Source of the DNA: Hemicordylus capensis
Taxonomy: Eukaryota; Chordata; Lepidosauria; Squamata; Cordylidae
Length of the DNA stretch: 64,000 bases
Direction of reading: 5' to 3'
Assembly (NCBI RefSeq): GCF_027244095.1
Contig: NC_069660.1
Location: 281,378,863-281,442,862, forward strand
Shown here: in pieces, positions 44,005-55,832 of the stretch
Position numbering within the stretch: the first letter of the stretch is position 1
How the letters are laid out: each line of letters begins with the position of its first letter
Translations under genes and position numbers: made by a program
The notes under the pieces: generated by a model
The model's input: only the letters and a program-made list of their open reading frames with translations
What the model was told of the DNA's origin: nothing
Database searches by the model: none

Positions 44005-44740
44005 TCAAGCAATTCTTTGCTGTCCTGTCCCTGCCCTAGATTCTTTCACCCTTGGTTTTGTGCTGTATCCATACAGAAGAAGGAACCACAAAATTGACCA
44101 GTTGGGGAGAGGAAGTCCAGAAATAACAAACCAATGGTGGGCAGAAAAGCCATTGCAAGTGGAGAATGAATAACACAACAACAGCTCCATTTCTCCAAAA
44201 CCATATATATACTGTATATATAACATGAGAGAAATCCATTAAGCCCTACGATGAGTTTACCACCTTTCTCTTGGAATATATTTCAACCCAGAACCCACAG
44301 GCTAATGAGCACTTATTGATTAAATTCCACTTCGCTGTAGCACTACAATGTTGTGTAGCATTTCCTGGAATCCAGACTCAAGGGGCACAGCTAAGGATCT
44401 GATTTGTTGGAATGCTTACTTACAGACCCTGCTCAGGCGAGTACAGTGCTATGTTACAAATTTTGTAACCAAGAGAACTTAAGAAGTGGCATACCGGATT
44501 TGACGAAGGGTGTATCTAGTCCAGCGTCCTTTCCCCAACAGCATCTGGCAGCCAGATTCCCCTGGAAAGCTCTCAAATACAACATTGCAATAGTCATTCC
44601 CTTCACTTTGTTTCCAGGATTGGAGAGTTGGGTTAACTTCTGGACTTCCCCTCCCCAATTGGTCAGTTCTGTGGTTCCTGTTCACGTGTGAATGCAGCAC
44701 AAAGCCAGGGGTAAAAGAATCTAGCAATGGGACAGGAAAT
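44005..44740. mobile_element. Long-terminal-inverted-repeat element
   Basis: The arms of about 140 bp are inverted: left 44020-44170 (CTGTCCCTGCCCTAGATTC, CAGTTGGGGAGAGGAAGTCC) and right 44586-44735 (GGACTTCCCCTCCCCAATTG, GAATCTAGCAATGGGACAGG). The ~410-bp centre is AT-rich and non-coding. Superfamily is unknown. Confidence 0.65.
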
Positions 44741-45358
44741 AAAAAAAATTTCTCAGAACATGGAGATTCTATTCTAAGCCATAGAGACCCCTTCTCCATT
44801 AATCTGTCTAATGCTTTTACATGGCCATCTCAAATAGTGGCTAATTCTGTATCTTTCTAATTCTTATCTGTAACTGAGACCTTCATTAATCCTGACCACT
44901 ACTCTCTGTGACCTTGCGTGCTTCTTTCTCAACCTGTTGGCTGATTCTTTACAGATCACTAGCTAGGTTGACAGATCTTTACAGAGATACACTAGGATGT
45001 CTATGTCCTCTTCTTTACCTCCTAAGGATATTGACCCTGCAGAATTCATACCATTCACATCCTCTTTGTTTCGGTGTTCATGACTGTACTATTCAAAAGG
45101 GTAAATTACAAAGTGATGTAGACAGAATGGATGTAATCCAGAATTCCACAGACACAAAATGCATGAATTCGCATTGGAGCCAAGGTGCATCCATTCTTTT
45201 AGTGTGTGCGCATGCACACCCCCCCCCCCAACAAAATGTCCAGAAGTCATCCACCAAAAGTGAACATGGGACAGGGCTTAAAAACAAAAACAAACCAGGG
45301 ACAGATAACAGAAAATTGGAACTGTGCCTGATAGATAGAGGCAGTTGGAACATACATA
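44741..45358. other. Unassigned sequence
   Basis: The 176-codon frame 44908-45438 has no recognisable domain and runs into a MITE, so it is taken as chance. A C run lies near 45219. Confidence 0.3.
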
Positions 45359-45797
45359 GAAGCTATTCTCACATGCAACCTTACCCAGGCAAGGGAAGCC
45401 CTGCCTTCTCTAACCCTACTTTTTGCCCCGGCATTTAGCCAGGGTTATGGGTGTGAGTGCGCCTTTAGCCAGGGTTAAGGGCACAAGTACACCCTTAAGC
45501 CCGATGCCAGGGTTGCGTGCATGTTCGGGCTGTATGCAACCCAAGCATACACCAAGCCAGGTGGCAAGAGTGCCCGGCTGATGGAGGATCTCTTAATGCA
45601 CCACGCTCCTAGAGCAGGGCATTGAGGGATGCTGGAGGACCTCCTCCTCTGGCTCCCTGCTCTGCCACTCGCCATGGCACCGATCGTGTGTCGGGCAAGT
45701 GGCAGAGCCTGTAGCCCAACAGCGATCATGTGTGGGGAGGCAGGCAGGAGCCTGCATCCCCACCAGCCCTCCACCCCGCCCTCGGTTTAGGTCATGT
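45359..45797. mobile_element. Harbinger-like MITE
   Basis: The left end GAAGCTATTCTCACATGC and right end GTCATGTGTACAACC are inverted. The flanks ATA and TTA fit a TWA target loosely. AGCCAGGGTTAAGGGC blocks are tandemly repeated inside (near 45430 and 45465). Confidence 0.5.
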
Positions 45798-45847
45798 GTA
45801 CAACCTTATTGTCTAGCCTCAAACATTAGCTTTTTGATTAATGGAGA

Positions 45848-46040
45848 TGGGTCCATAGCTCAGTGGTAGAGCGTCTGTTTTGCATGCAGAAGGTGCCAGG
45901 TCCAATCCCTGACATTTCCAGATGGGGGCTGGGAGAGACTTCCGCCTGAAACCTTGGAGAGCTGCTGCCAGTCAATGCAGACAATACTGAGCTAGTGGAT
46001 CAATGGCCTGACTTGGTATAAGGCAGCTACCAATGTCTAT
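45848..46040 (+). repeat. tRNA-headed SINE, near complete
   Basis: The A-box text is TAGCTCAGTGGTAGAGCG (45856-45873) and the B-box text GGTCCAATCC (45899-45908). The body GGGCTGGGAGAGACTTCC...CAATACTGAGCTAG and tail TATAAGGCAGC are the same as in the 5S-headed SINEs. Confidence 0.9.
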
Positions 46041-48050
46041 TCCTTTGCAAGACCTGGAATTGCTGGCAGTATATGGGAAAGTGTGCACAGAATTGCAGAC
46101 AAGATGTCGAGAAAGAGCGAAGACATACCACTAGGAGATAATGCTTTAATTATTCCCTGTTAGGCAATAAAGTGTTCTTTTGTTACTTTGCAACATACAA
46201 GGAAATAAAGTGCAACTTAGTTCATACAGAAAGAATGATGCAGAAATAACCAACACTGGAGTGAAAGGCTTCTCAGAATTGATTAAGAATCATAACACCC
46301 GAGCACTAGATCCATCAAGTCCAACAGCGCACAACCCAATCCAATAATCATCCTCTAGGTATAATATTTTTGTTGTTGTTGGTAGTGTGTATCCGACAGC
46401 TGCTCAGAGCCCACAGCGACCCCATGGAGAGGCTATGCTGCTGACCTCTGATGCTTTCATTCCTCTGCATGCATATTTTAACATTATTACAAAAGGTTTC
46501 ATTTACAATTTACAGGCTGAGTTGCAGCGAGTACATTACGTAGAGGTCAGCCTCAACCATTCCTTCTAGTGATGGAATTATAGTTTAAACAGCTGGAGTG
46601 CAATCCCAGGAGGGACACTGGGAGATGGTTCCTCTACAGCAGAATAAATCCATCAGACATATTTCACGTGCCTGATAACATTAATAGATAGCAGGGCTTC
46701 TTAATATTTAATGAAGTCACTTGAGATTGTTTACTATTGGCGGTGGGGGGGGGAGTGATCAAGAAGGCATGAGTACATCCTTTTGATAGATAATAGCATT
46801 GGCAAAAGCCATATTTTCTCTTTGAGTTTATGTTTACTCCGCTCTTCCCACCCAACAGGCACACTGTTAAAGGAATTTGGCCAGCAAATGACCTGTTTTG
46901 TACATAAGCGTGTTTTTAGTTTAGCAGTTCAAAAGTTAATCATTTCCATTTTCTCTGTTGATCACAATTTAACAGAGGTGCCAGAACTTTTCAAATCGCT
47001 TATGGTTTTACTGATGGAGAAAACAGGAGAGGGAAGACAATTGGAGACACTGAATGCCAACAGCATACCTTTAGCACAAGCCAGAATGATCCTGGGTTGT
47101 TCTGGCAAAAAAGAATGCTTTGCCCATTAAGAAGAAGGTACTGAACTGTGTTTGGCAGTGTGCATCTTTATTCATGGCCTCTAATACGTAGTAGAAATCC
47201 TTTTTTGAAAACCCATCACAAACCTCAGCCTTGTATCATATTATGAAGAGTTTCCCCCTCCATTAAAAAAAAAAAATAAGCCGGAGCAGGACAGAGGAAT
47301 GGTGGACGTATGTATGCTGCTTAAGTCCTTTCCCTGAAGTATTTTTGCCTGCTAAAAATCACTAGCTGAAATACAGAACAAGGATGCACCAGTGCAGCAA
47401 GAGAGCGCTGAACTTCCCAGCTAATTGTACCAGTGTGGCAGCAATTTTTGATGACTTCCCCCTCCACATGAAGTTCTCTATGCTGCCCAAAAAATGTCCC
47501 CGAGGGTTGTGCAGCCCTCAGGGACACATATTTGGGTGGCACAGAAGGCCTTCCAGAGAAAGAGATGCTGTCAAAAATTGTCGCTTCCCTCTTGCACCGG
47601 TGAAGTTAGTGCCTGTCAGTCAGTCTTCTCAAGCTGTTTATGGAGAAGATTTAGGGACCACATATATCTTCTTTATGGTGAAAAAGCAAGTTGGAGAGGA
47701 TAGTTTTAAGGTGGGAAATGAACAGGGCCAAGTAGCCTTTTTCCATTCACCCTTTCTCCACTAAAACTCCACCTTGTCTCAGCTGAGTTTGACTTTTTAA
47801 AAAATCTCAGTGGGGGGACCTCTGGAGCTCTGCATAACATGCATTTTAGCCTAATATTTGTGTGTGTTTTTGATTGTTATTAGTTGTTTTTTTAGACTGA
47901 GGTGCGAATATTAACAATCTCAGATAAACTTTGCAGAAAACCTGAAAATAAATGTTTATTTCCTCACTTTATACACATGCAAGAGTAAATATAATTTAGG
48001 AGGGCATCAACCTTCATTACTCTGACTGACATGCAGTGCAGCCTTACAAG
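46041..48050. other. Unassigned sequence
   Basis: No gene is recognised. ORFs up to 126 codons on both strands lack motifs. Homopolymers lie at 46742 (G) and 47264 (A). The part 46560-46740 is repeat-free. Confidence 0.3.
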
Positions 48051-48189
48051 GGCAGAGCAAGAGCAACACTCAAAATTAAAGATGGTGTCTGCACATCCTC
48101 AGATGCCATTTCCTCTCTGATGCTACCTAAAGGCTGCTGAGAACAGGGAACTTCCTGTTCCCAGCAAGATGCAGCCGGGCAGACAGAGA

Positions 48190-48391
48190 GCCCGGCTACT
48201 GTTGAATACAAACAGTGCCGCTTGGGGGTGGTGGGGGGCAGCGGAGGAGGAAGGGAGGGGAAGGTAAGACCTGCTTTCCTCCTTTTAAAGTGCCCAATTC
48301 CCCCCTGCCCACCAAAACAATTTAGCTGGGGCAACTCAGTGTTTCAGTGCCTTGAAACAGAGATGCTGAAACACTTTGAGCACATCCCTAC
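48190..48391. mobile_element. Partial hAT-like MITE, right end
   Basis: GAAACACTTTGAGCACATCCCTA reads inverted as TAGGGATGTGCTC, a hAT end like those at 1448 and 4033. CAGTGTTTCAGTGCC and GGCACTGAAAC-type inner text supports it. The left end is not found. Confidence 0.35.
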
Positions 48392-48965
48392 CAACAACAC
48401 AGAATTGCCCCAGTGACATAGAGAGAGTAGGGTGGGAGTCTCAGAGGTACACAACTAAGATGTGTACAAGTCTCCCTCCTGAATATGTCTTATCTCCCCA
48501 TAGGCTCTCTCCATGATCACTTTTTTGTCTGCTTAGGTCACTTCTAGTATTGGCATTTAACAAAGGAGAAAACATTTTATGGAGGCAAGGGAAAACTGCT
48601 AGAAAGTAAGCTGTGGGCAGGGGAAAGGGCATTGCACTACTCACCCACACAACCTTTTTCCTATCAAGGCCCCCTAAATATCCTTCTTTCTTCAAGACTG
48701 GTACAATTCTGGTTTTAAATACATGGAGGTGCCATTACTTCCTCTGGGTCAGCCCATGAGTTTAGGGCATTCACAGATTTGTCTGGTACTGCCAACATTC
48801 ACTTATGAATTCTGAGAATCACCAAATTTTGGATACTAATATAATATAATTAATATAATATATAATTAATCTAATATAAATCAAACTATTGTTCATGAAA
48901 AGCAAAACAGGGTATGACTTGTGCAATCAGTGAAGCTGCGTGGATAGAAGACCAAATATGTGAAA

Positions 48966-49009
<44 letters not shown>

Positions 49010-50235
49010 TTTTTCCTCCAACATTCTTATCCAGGTTTATATTGGCTGTTTCTTTAAAAGTCAAGAAGGCAGCAGATGGGGGATTTCCTGAGTGCACATT
49101 GCTGCTCCACTGATGAAGTGCTGTCATTGACAGAGATAAAAATCTCCACCACCCTTCACCCTTTAAAACAAATCATTTTCAGGTAAAACATATTTAAAAT
49201 AATTGAAAGCAAAACGTTAAATTGGGAGCAGATGTTCCAAATTGACCCAAGAACGTTTAACCACTTTTGCAACTAATACAAAGAGTCTGCATTTTAGAAA
49301 TGCATACTGGATCCCTGTCTTCTAAAGGATATACTTTAATATTTTCTACTTCTTTCCCCTTTCTTCTGGTGGTACGCAGATACAAAGATTAACTGATTGA
49401 TCAATGACAGCCTCAGCAAAACAAATCACCCACAATGTGGAACAGAAGACTCAGGTAAACTGCAAAATATAATTAGGAGTATTCAGACAGGAAGTTAACT
49501 CTCACAGGCAATGCCCTCTGTAATCCTCTCTTTAATCGTCCCACTCTTTTTTTATTTCAAGATGGTGATTATACTGTACAAAATATGTCCCCTTGCATCT
49601 GGTAAGTCAAACACTGCTTTCATCTCTGAATCCCATTACAAAGCTAAGAGACTATATGTAATATGCAGGTTTATTTGAATGTAGCAAAAATGCAGATAAT
49701 GCCTTTCAGTCAATGTGTTGTCCATTAATTGTTAGTGATTGTCAAACCCATTCCATGAACATTTTTAAACCACAAAAAATGAGAGGTCCTATTAGGAAAC
49801 AGGACTGAATGGGTAACAACAACAAAAACCCAAATGTGGACATTTCCAGAAACAATAAATTACAAGAAAAATACTATAAATTACAATAGTTCCAAGATTT
49901 CCATAATTCTGGCTAGTATATTTATTGCACAGCAGACATAGAAGCTCTTTTGGAAATGCTACCATTTCTTTTTGACTGAAGGAGTTGGATGTATTTCCTC
50001 TGAGGCCACTAATGGCCTTTTTGCTAGCCTTGTTGATTAAACTTTGGCAATGCCTTTTCTTCTTGCATCACTTCTTTAATAGTTATACATTCTGTTAATC
50101 CTCACAGCTTCAGAACAAAAAAAAGAGAGAAATAAATATTAAGTGAAAGTGATTGGGGCCAGATTGTTACATCCTTGGACACAATTGTCATCACCATTCC
50201 TACTAATAGTACCCAGAATGTTGGGGGGCAATATG
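48392..50235. other. Mostly unassigned; (AG)n at 48968-49003
   Basis: No gene is seen. A perfect (AG)n microsatellite of about 17 units occurs at 48968-49003 and a TAATATAAT-rich patch at 48837-48885. Confidence 0.35.
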
Positions 50236-50315
50236 CTAAATCATTGTAAACCGCTTAGAGAGCTCCGGCTATTGAGCGGTATATAAATGTAAGTGCTATT
50301 GCTATTGCTATTGCT
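50236..50315 (+). repeat. LINE 3' tail with (TGCTAT)n
   Basis: TGTAAACCGCTTAGAGAGCTCC and GAGCGGTATATAAATGTAAG followed by (TGCTAT)n is a 5'-truncated L2/CR1-type end. Confidence 0.7.
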
Positions 50316-51050
50316 AATAGTGATCCTTGTGGTCCTGAGCACTGACCCAAGGCTACCCATAGACAAGGCAGTGGTTTTGGTATAGTCTGGGACTCCTCAG
50401 GTATGCAGAAAAATATACACTTGTAAATTTTTTTAAAAAACAAACAGAAAAGGGGGTGGGGGTGGGGAATGCAATGAGGACTGAGTATGCTCATTACCCT
50501 CCAGGAGGCATGAAATGCAGAGAAATTCAGTTGAGGGGGAATTAAATAAAATATGGGGTGGAGTGTACTCCCCAGCTATATTCTGGAGAAAGAGTGAGGG
50601 ATGCTGGGCACTAGGCAGCTATCTCCTGAACCAGGATCCAATCAGCTTTTAAGGCTCCAACCTGTTTGAAGCTAAAAGAAACCTGGAAAGATTTATTAGG
50701 ATCGGAGGAGAAGCTTTTCTTCCACTCCTAATTAATTGCCATCCCTCCCCTCCTGGACTTCTTAGGGAAACAGAGCTTCTAACAACTTAAAGTATCCTAG
50801 AATGGGAAGTGAAAATAGGGTCAGGGGATGTGTTCTGTAAGATGTGCATTCTTTGACCCCTTTTCCTCAAACGATCCAATACAAAATAGGATGGAAAGGT
50901 AAAAAAACCCCATCCGCACAGTGTACCCACACATTCAGGTCTGGAGCTAAACCAGCAACTTTCCTGCTCACTGAGCCCTGAACTCCAACAGAAGAACAAG
51001 GATGGGAAGAATCCTTCTGAGAAATGTTTCTGAAAATTGTCCCTGGGAGG
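50316..51050. other. Unassigned sequence
   Basis: No gene is recognised. A GGGGGTGGGGGTGGGG run lies near 50453. Confidence 0.3.
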
Positions 51051-51059
51051 AACCCTGAC

Positions 51060-51465
51060 ATTCAGTAAGAATTTCCACCAGGAAAGGAGGGAGGCCAGTG
51101 GCAGCTTGGGTTCGGCCGCTGCAGTGCACCCCCCCCCAGACCTTCCCCCTGTGACTGATGTCAGATGCAGGGGGTGTTTAGTCACACCTCCATGTCTGAC
51201 GTCAGATGCGCGCAGCCCCGTCTGGGAGTAAGATCAGCCTGTGCTGCATTGGAAGCATGGGCTGGAGCAACTCTCCCTGCCTTTTAAAGACAGGGAGAGT
51301 CACTCTGGCCATGCTGCCAACACAGCATGGGCTGATTTTGCTCCCAAATAGGGCCGCGCGGAGCGAAATCACACACACCCCGTGTCTGATGTCAGATGCG
51401 GGGTGGGGGTGAGGGACGGAAGCCCAGTTCTTTCAACCCATTCACCCAATAGTAGCTCTGCCCCT
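51060..51465. mobile_element. hAT-like MITE, one clear end
   Basis: The right terminus TAGTAGCTCTGCCCCTG reads inverted as CAGGGGCAGAGC. A central inverted repeat (CAACTCTCCCTGCC against AGACAGGGAGAGTCACTC) and flanking repeats of GTCTGATGTCAGATGCGGGG are visible. The left end is lost. Confidence 0.45.
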
Positions 51466-52821
51466 GATTTCCACTTTGGAGAATTTTCTCCACAGGATTA
51501 AACAGGGTTACTGTATTATACTGCTGAGGTTCTACCTTAGGAAATTACTTACATAGCTCATGTAGCTGGTGGCTCCCCTTTCTGTGAGAAGGGGTTTCCC
51601 AAATGGTTATTTCCCGCCCACAGGAGCTGGGGGCGAATCAGCATGTGTGAGGCCTCCTTTACATTTCATATCATTACAGAATCATACTAATTGATGACAT
51701 ACAGTGTAAATAGTGTGAGTGAGGTTTTTGGACATGCCCAACCAACTTGGACACATAGTGCATTTCTGAAGAAAAATAAAAAGCACAACACATGCTTCAC
51801 AGTTCTCACAGGCCTTCTGGGTTGCAAATCACCTTGAGCATAGTGCATTTTAAAATAAATATGTATTATATATTGTTTGTTCCAGAAGTCTTTGTAATTT
51901 TCTGCCATGAAACAAGCCACTTATAGGACATTTTTGGTGGGTTTTTTAAATAAAAAAAATTTAAAAGCCAACAATTTGTCCAATCTACTTCAATTTAAAT
52001 ATAAACATTCCTCCCACCCTGCCCTACATTGCTGCTCAATACCAAAGCCCTATGGCAATCCAATCCAATCCCTAAATATTCAAGTCAGGTGGGGGGGATA
52101 ACAACATAAAGGAAATCTCATCATACCTCCATTATTAAGGCTGGGCTGGGCAGAGGGTCTGCAGAGAGTTGTGGTGGGCAAGGGCAGCCAGCACTGGACA
52201 CTCTGCCTGCCTGCCTGCCAGCCTGCCTCCTTCCTTCCTTCTTCCTTCCTTCCTGAGCTTCAGGCTTTGGCGAGGCCTGCATGGAGACCTCTCTGGAAGC
52301 CCCACCCGCCCGCCGAAGAGCTGAGAGGTGGACAGAGAAGGAACTCTTAGCAGCTTGCCTGGGAGCCTTTCAAGCCTGTGTGCTGCACATCCAAATATCA
52401 GCTCCGACTGGGCTGCGCTGGAGGGAAAGATGAGTGGCTGGGGCTGAGACTGGGGGGGAGAAGAGGGCAGGCTGCACTACAGTGCGGGGTCTGTGCCAGC
52501 ATAGGGCTGGGAGCAATTACCCCGGTTGCCCTGCCCCTGCCTGCCCGCCGCCCACAGTTCCATGCAAATCCTCAACTTGTTCCCTCTAATACTGGTTAGA
52601 TCCTGTACCTATTTGTTTGGAAGTTGAATCCCCCTCCCCCCTCACAAATACAGTAATGGTTTTTGCATACTCAGAGGACTTCTCAAATGTGCAGAAGTAT
52701 ATTACTTTGAAGATGGAGAGAGAAACATTGTACCACCTCACTACGCTAAAAAGAAAAGTCCCGGAAAGGATCTATGCACAGTGGAATGCTGAGGGCATTT
52801 TTGCTACTGAATGTCGACAGA
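51466..52821. other. Unassigned; GC-rich block 52140-52560
   Basis: A (CTGC)n(CTTC)n run lies at 52203-52255 inside a GC-rich block (GGCTGGGCTGGGC, CCTGCCCGCCGCCC). I see no start site, splice context or reading frame that would make it an exon. Confidence 0.3.
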
Positions 52822-53240
52822 ATGGATATGCAAATCGATTCAGGTACAAATTGCTTTGCACTCTAATCTAGCTGATTCGGGCGATTTCGAGACAGAACAA
52901 ATCACCCCTGTGGTCCATTGGCTAGATTTGGGCGAACATTGAATCATGCCAGATTTGATTCAAATCGATCCAAGATTTTGATTCCCCCTATTAATTTCCC
53001 CAGATTCCCAGCTTGTAGAAATGGAGTTATGGAGCAAAATGTATGGTCACTATTTTTGAAGTGTTTGGATTCTTTGGTGTATAATAACTTTTCCTCATAG
53101 AATCCCTATAAGGATTCATTACACACCTTCATTGCTTTTATTCATTTTGACTATCTTTGGACAGTGCCAGCTGTCAACTGCCATGTGCCAACTACACCTC
53201 CCTTCCACCCGCAAGGCAGTTGGGATACTACTGGCATTCC
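52822..53240. mobile_element. hAT-like repeat, left end
   Basis: ATGGATATGCAAATCGATTC resembles the TAGGGATATGCA hAT terminus. The following GATTCGGGCGATTTCGAGAC and TTTGATTCAAATCGATCC text has the GATTC-rich subterminal style of the family. The right end is not found. Confidence 0.4.
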
Positions 53241-54199
53241 TATGCTCTGGAAGAGTCCCCTCCCATTAGTGTATAACAAAAAAGCAACATTCAAGAATAT
53301 AGGAATTATTTGTTGTGATCTTGCACACCATGACCTGCAATGTATATGTCTCCATTGTATATGTCAACATCATATAATGCCACAATTCTGCCTTAATCTT
53401 TTCCAAGATTCTGTAGCACTACCTGAAAACCACAGTTCTTTAGGGGCATTAAATGCTCCATCATTGGAGCTCCGCCTCTGCTTCACAGCAGTTTTCTTCC
53501 TGATCACAGCTGGCTTGAGAACCCCACTCTTGGTACCATGTTATGGTACCACATGAACAGATGGACCAGCTGTCTGCAACATAATTGCCTTTAGTATAAC
53601 ACATTGCAATAAATACCCTTAGCAAGCTTTCTAAGGTCCCTTCTAGTTCAGCTGGCCCACACTGGTCAGAATCAATTCTGTATTTTTAACACAGGCCCAG
53701 TCCAGGCACAATAACCAACTATGATTTGTTACCAGGAGAGCTGAGGCAAACCTTGGGCTCACATGCTCTTTCCTATCCATCTGTGCATGAGAAAAGGAGT
53801 TTAGAAGCCTCTTACTTCCAGCATGCATAAAACCACAAACTAATGAATTTAATGGACTGACTTCTGAGTTAACATACATAGACTTGGGTTGTCGGTATTT
53901 AGTGTAGTGAGTCTTGGGTGTACATACTCTTCTTCCCCGCTTCATCATACATGAGGGGAGGAAATTGAGATCTTCCATTTGCCACAATCTGAAGTTTTCT
54001 ATTTTGTCCATGTCTGTTAAAAAACAAAAGATTGGTCACACATACCACAGTTTGCTATATTTGGGTGCAATGGGAAAGTACAGTTTACTACAAACTAGAA
54101 GTGAAATCTTCATATACCTTCTGTGTGAGAGGGATGGGAGAGGGGAGGAGGGTGCACAACCTGGAGGTTTCCTTTGGTTTGTTTTTGTAACAACTAATT
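53241..54199. other. Unassigned sequence
   Basis: No gene or repeat family is recognised. Confidence 0.3.
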
Positions 54200-54983
54200 G
54201 AGGTTATTCACACAATCAAAAACTGTGTTCAACCTGGGTTTGGAAGCTGTGTGCGCTCTCAAATTTTGGTTGTGTGGAAGCATGGTAAGATGAAAACCTG
54301 GGTAGAAGTGATTGTGTGGTCGAAGGAAAAGCTACCCAGGTTCTCCTCCTACCTTGCTTCCACAATGGGGCTATTCTGACGATCAGCAAAAACTGGGCTA
54401 GCCTCCGCTAGCCCTATTTTTGCTGACCGTCAGAACCACTGGGCTTGCAGCCGAGCCCGGTGGTTCTGGAGCGGCTAACCCGCTCTGGAACCCCTGGTAA
54501 AAAGCAGGTTTGTGGAGCAAGTGCTCTGCAAACCTGCTTTTTACAATTGTGAGTAGCCGCGGCGTGCCTTCGCGCAGTGCCTACTCATGAGTAGACCCCT
54601 GCCCAGGAGGCGAAAAACCGGCTCCCAGCTCTGGGGGTCTCCCCAGTATGCCCTGCGCGCTTGCGCAGGGCATACTGGGGCTTGTGGGGGCCGCGTGGCC
54701 CTCGAGCTCCCCAGCCCCCACCGGCTCCATCTCGGAGCCGGCAATCGTGCGGGTAGCCAATCCGGCCGCCCAGGGCTCCCTGCCCACTTGTCTGTGGGGA
54801 GAGCGGGCTTAGCCCGCTCTCCCCGCAGTTTCTAAAAAAGTGGGTCTTATGGATCGTGAGACCCGCCTCAGTCGCTTCCACCCAGGTTTTCCTTTAACCT
54901 TGCTTCCACACAACTGAAAATTGGGAGCAAGCACAGCTCCCAAACCTGGTTTGAACACAGTTTTTGATTGTGTGCATGACCTC
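54200..54983. mobile_element. Foldback MITE of the 29011 family, interrupted
   Basis: The left end GAGGTTATTCACACAATC and right end GATTGTGTGCATGACCTC are inverted. Without the 54367-54869 insert it is about 281 bp, close to the 293-bp copy at 29011. Confidence 0.8.
54367..54869. mobile_element. Harbinger-like MITE nested in 54200-54983
   Basis: The ends GGGGCTATTCTGACGATC and GGATCGTGAGACCCGCCTC are inverted. The flanks AAT and AGT are near-identical. Internal palindromes include AAAGCAGGTTTGTGGAGC and GAGAGCGGGCTTAGCCCGCTC. The copy is CpG-rich and less decayed than 22158-22640. Confidence 0.8.
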
Positions 54984-55079
54984 ATCATGTGTTTTCATAT
55001 CTAAATCAAGCTATAAACTGTCCCTCCTAAATAGACTAGCGTCTTTCACATCAGAATCTAGAGGTAGTTTGAGGGGGGA

Positions 55080-55606
55080 AAGACCTTTTACCCCATTCCT
55101 GACAGATGAGTGGAGTTTTCATTTGTCTCTGCAAACCCTGCACCCAGATGAACATGGCAGCTTGAAACAGAGAAGATCCTCCCAGGACCAGGAGAACCTT
55201 CCTGGCATGCATTGCACTGCCAGGAGAAGAGAAATCCTCATGACACTGTCAGACACCCTCTGATTGGCCATGAGGGGGCAGGAGGTGGGCCCAGCCCTAT
55301 TCAAGCCATTTTGACCAATGGCTTGTGCAGAATGTCACATTCAGAGGTGGCAGCCTCTGTAGCTGCAGCACTCTATTACAAACATGGCAGCTGGCTGCTG
55401 GGAATACAGAGAAACGCCAAATGCTCACACTTGATCAAAACTCTGAGGCAGGGAGACTCTTATTCCTGCCCTACATCCATTAAGGGCTGGTAGAGGATCT
55501 GGATTACCCTAGGTTTCAGGATCTGGGCTCAGGGAATTTCCACGGGTTCTCATGTCCATAAATCCCTGGATAAACCCACTTTTTCATGGTCGTGTACACA
55601 GGCCTA
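55080..55606. mobile_element. MITE related to 16012
   Basis: GCATGCATTGCACTGCCAGG and GGCCATGAGGGGGCAGGAGG match the 16190-16280 core. The right terminus GGTCGTGTACACAGGCC is of the GGCCTGTGTACACGACC type. The left end is not clear. Confidence 0.45.
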
Positions 55607-55673
55607 CAGTCTACTTCTCAACAGGGGTTTCTTTTTCAAAGGGGAAAAGTGAAAAACAAACAAACCCACAGAC

Positions 55674-55765
55674 AGTCAAATCCTATGCATATTTACCCAT
55701 TAAATTAAATTAAATTAAATGGGGCTTACTCTCAATTAGATTTCTATAGAACTGCACCTGAATGT
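55674..55765. mobile_element. Short palindromic repeat
   Basis: AATCCTATGCATATTTACCC and GGGGCTTACTCTCAATTAG belong to a common squamate palindrome built on AGTAAGCCCC/GGGGCTTACT. A (TTAAA)n run lies in the middle. Confidence 0.5.
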
Positions 55766-55766
55766 A

Positions 55767-55832
55767 CAGCCAGCATGGTGTAGTGGTTGGAGTGCTGGAC
55801 TAGGACTGGGGAGACAAAGAATCCCTTGGCTT
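55767..55832 (+). repeat. tRNA-derived SINE fragment, third family
   Basis: AGCCAGCATGGTGTAGTGG...AGTGCTGGACTAGGACTGG is the 5' head of a separate, widespread reptile SINE. The remainder is truncated. Confidence 0.65.

Noticed and set aside
44908-45438. 176-codon open frame
   Set aside because: It has no domain, low-complexity Cys/His content by chance, and runs into a MITE.
45848-45925. Functional tRNA gene
   Set aside because: A and B boxes are present but the cloverleaf is not kept and the sequence continues into a SINE body.
52140-52560. CpG-island promoter
   Set aside because: The block is GC-rich but CpG is sparse, and much of it is (CTGC)n/(CTTC)n simple sequence.
52575-52595. hAT end CTTGTTCCCTCTAATAC
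   Set aside because: It resembles CAGTGTTCCCTCTAA but no partner end or target duplication could be found.
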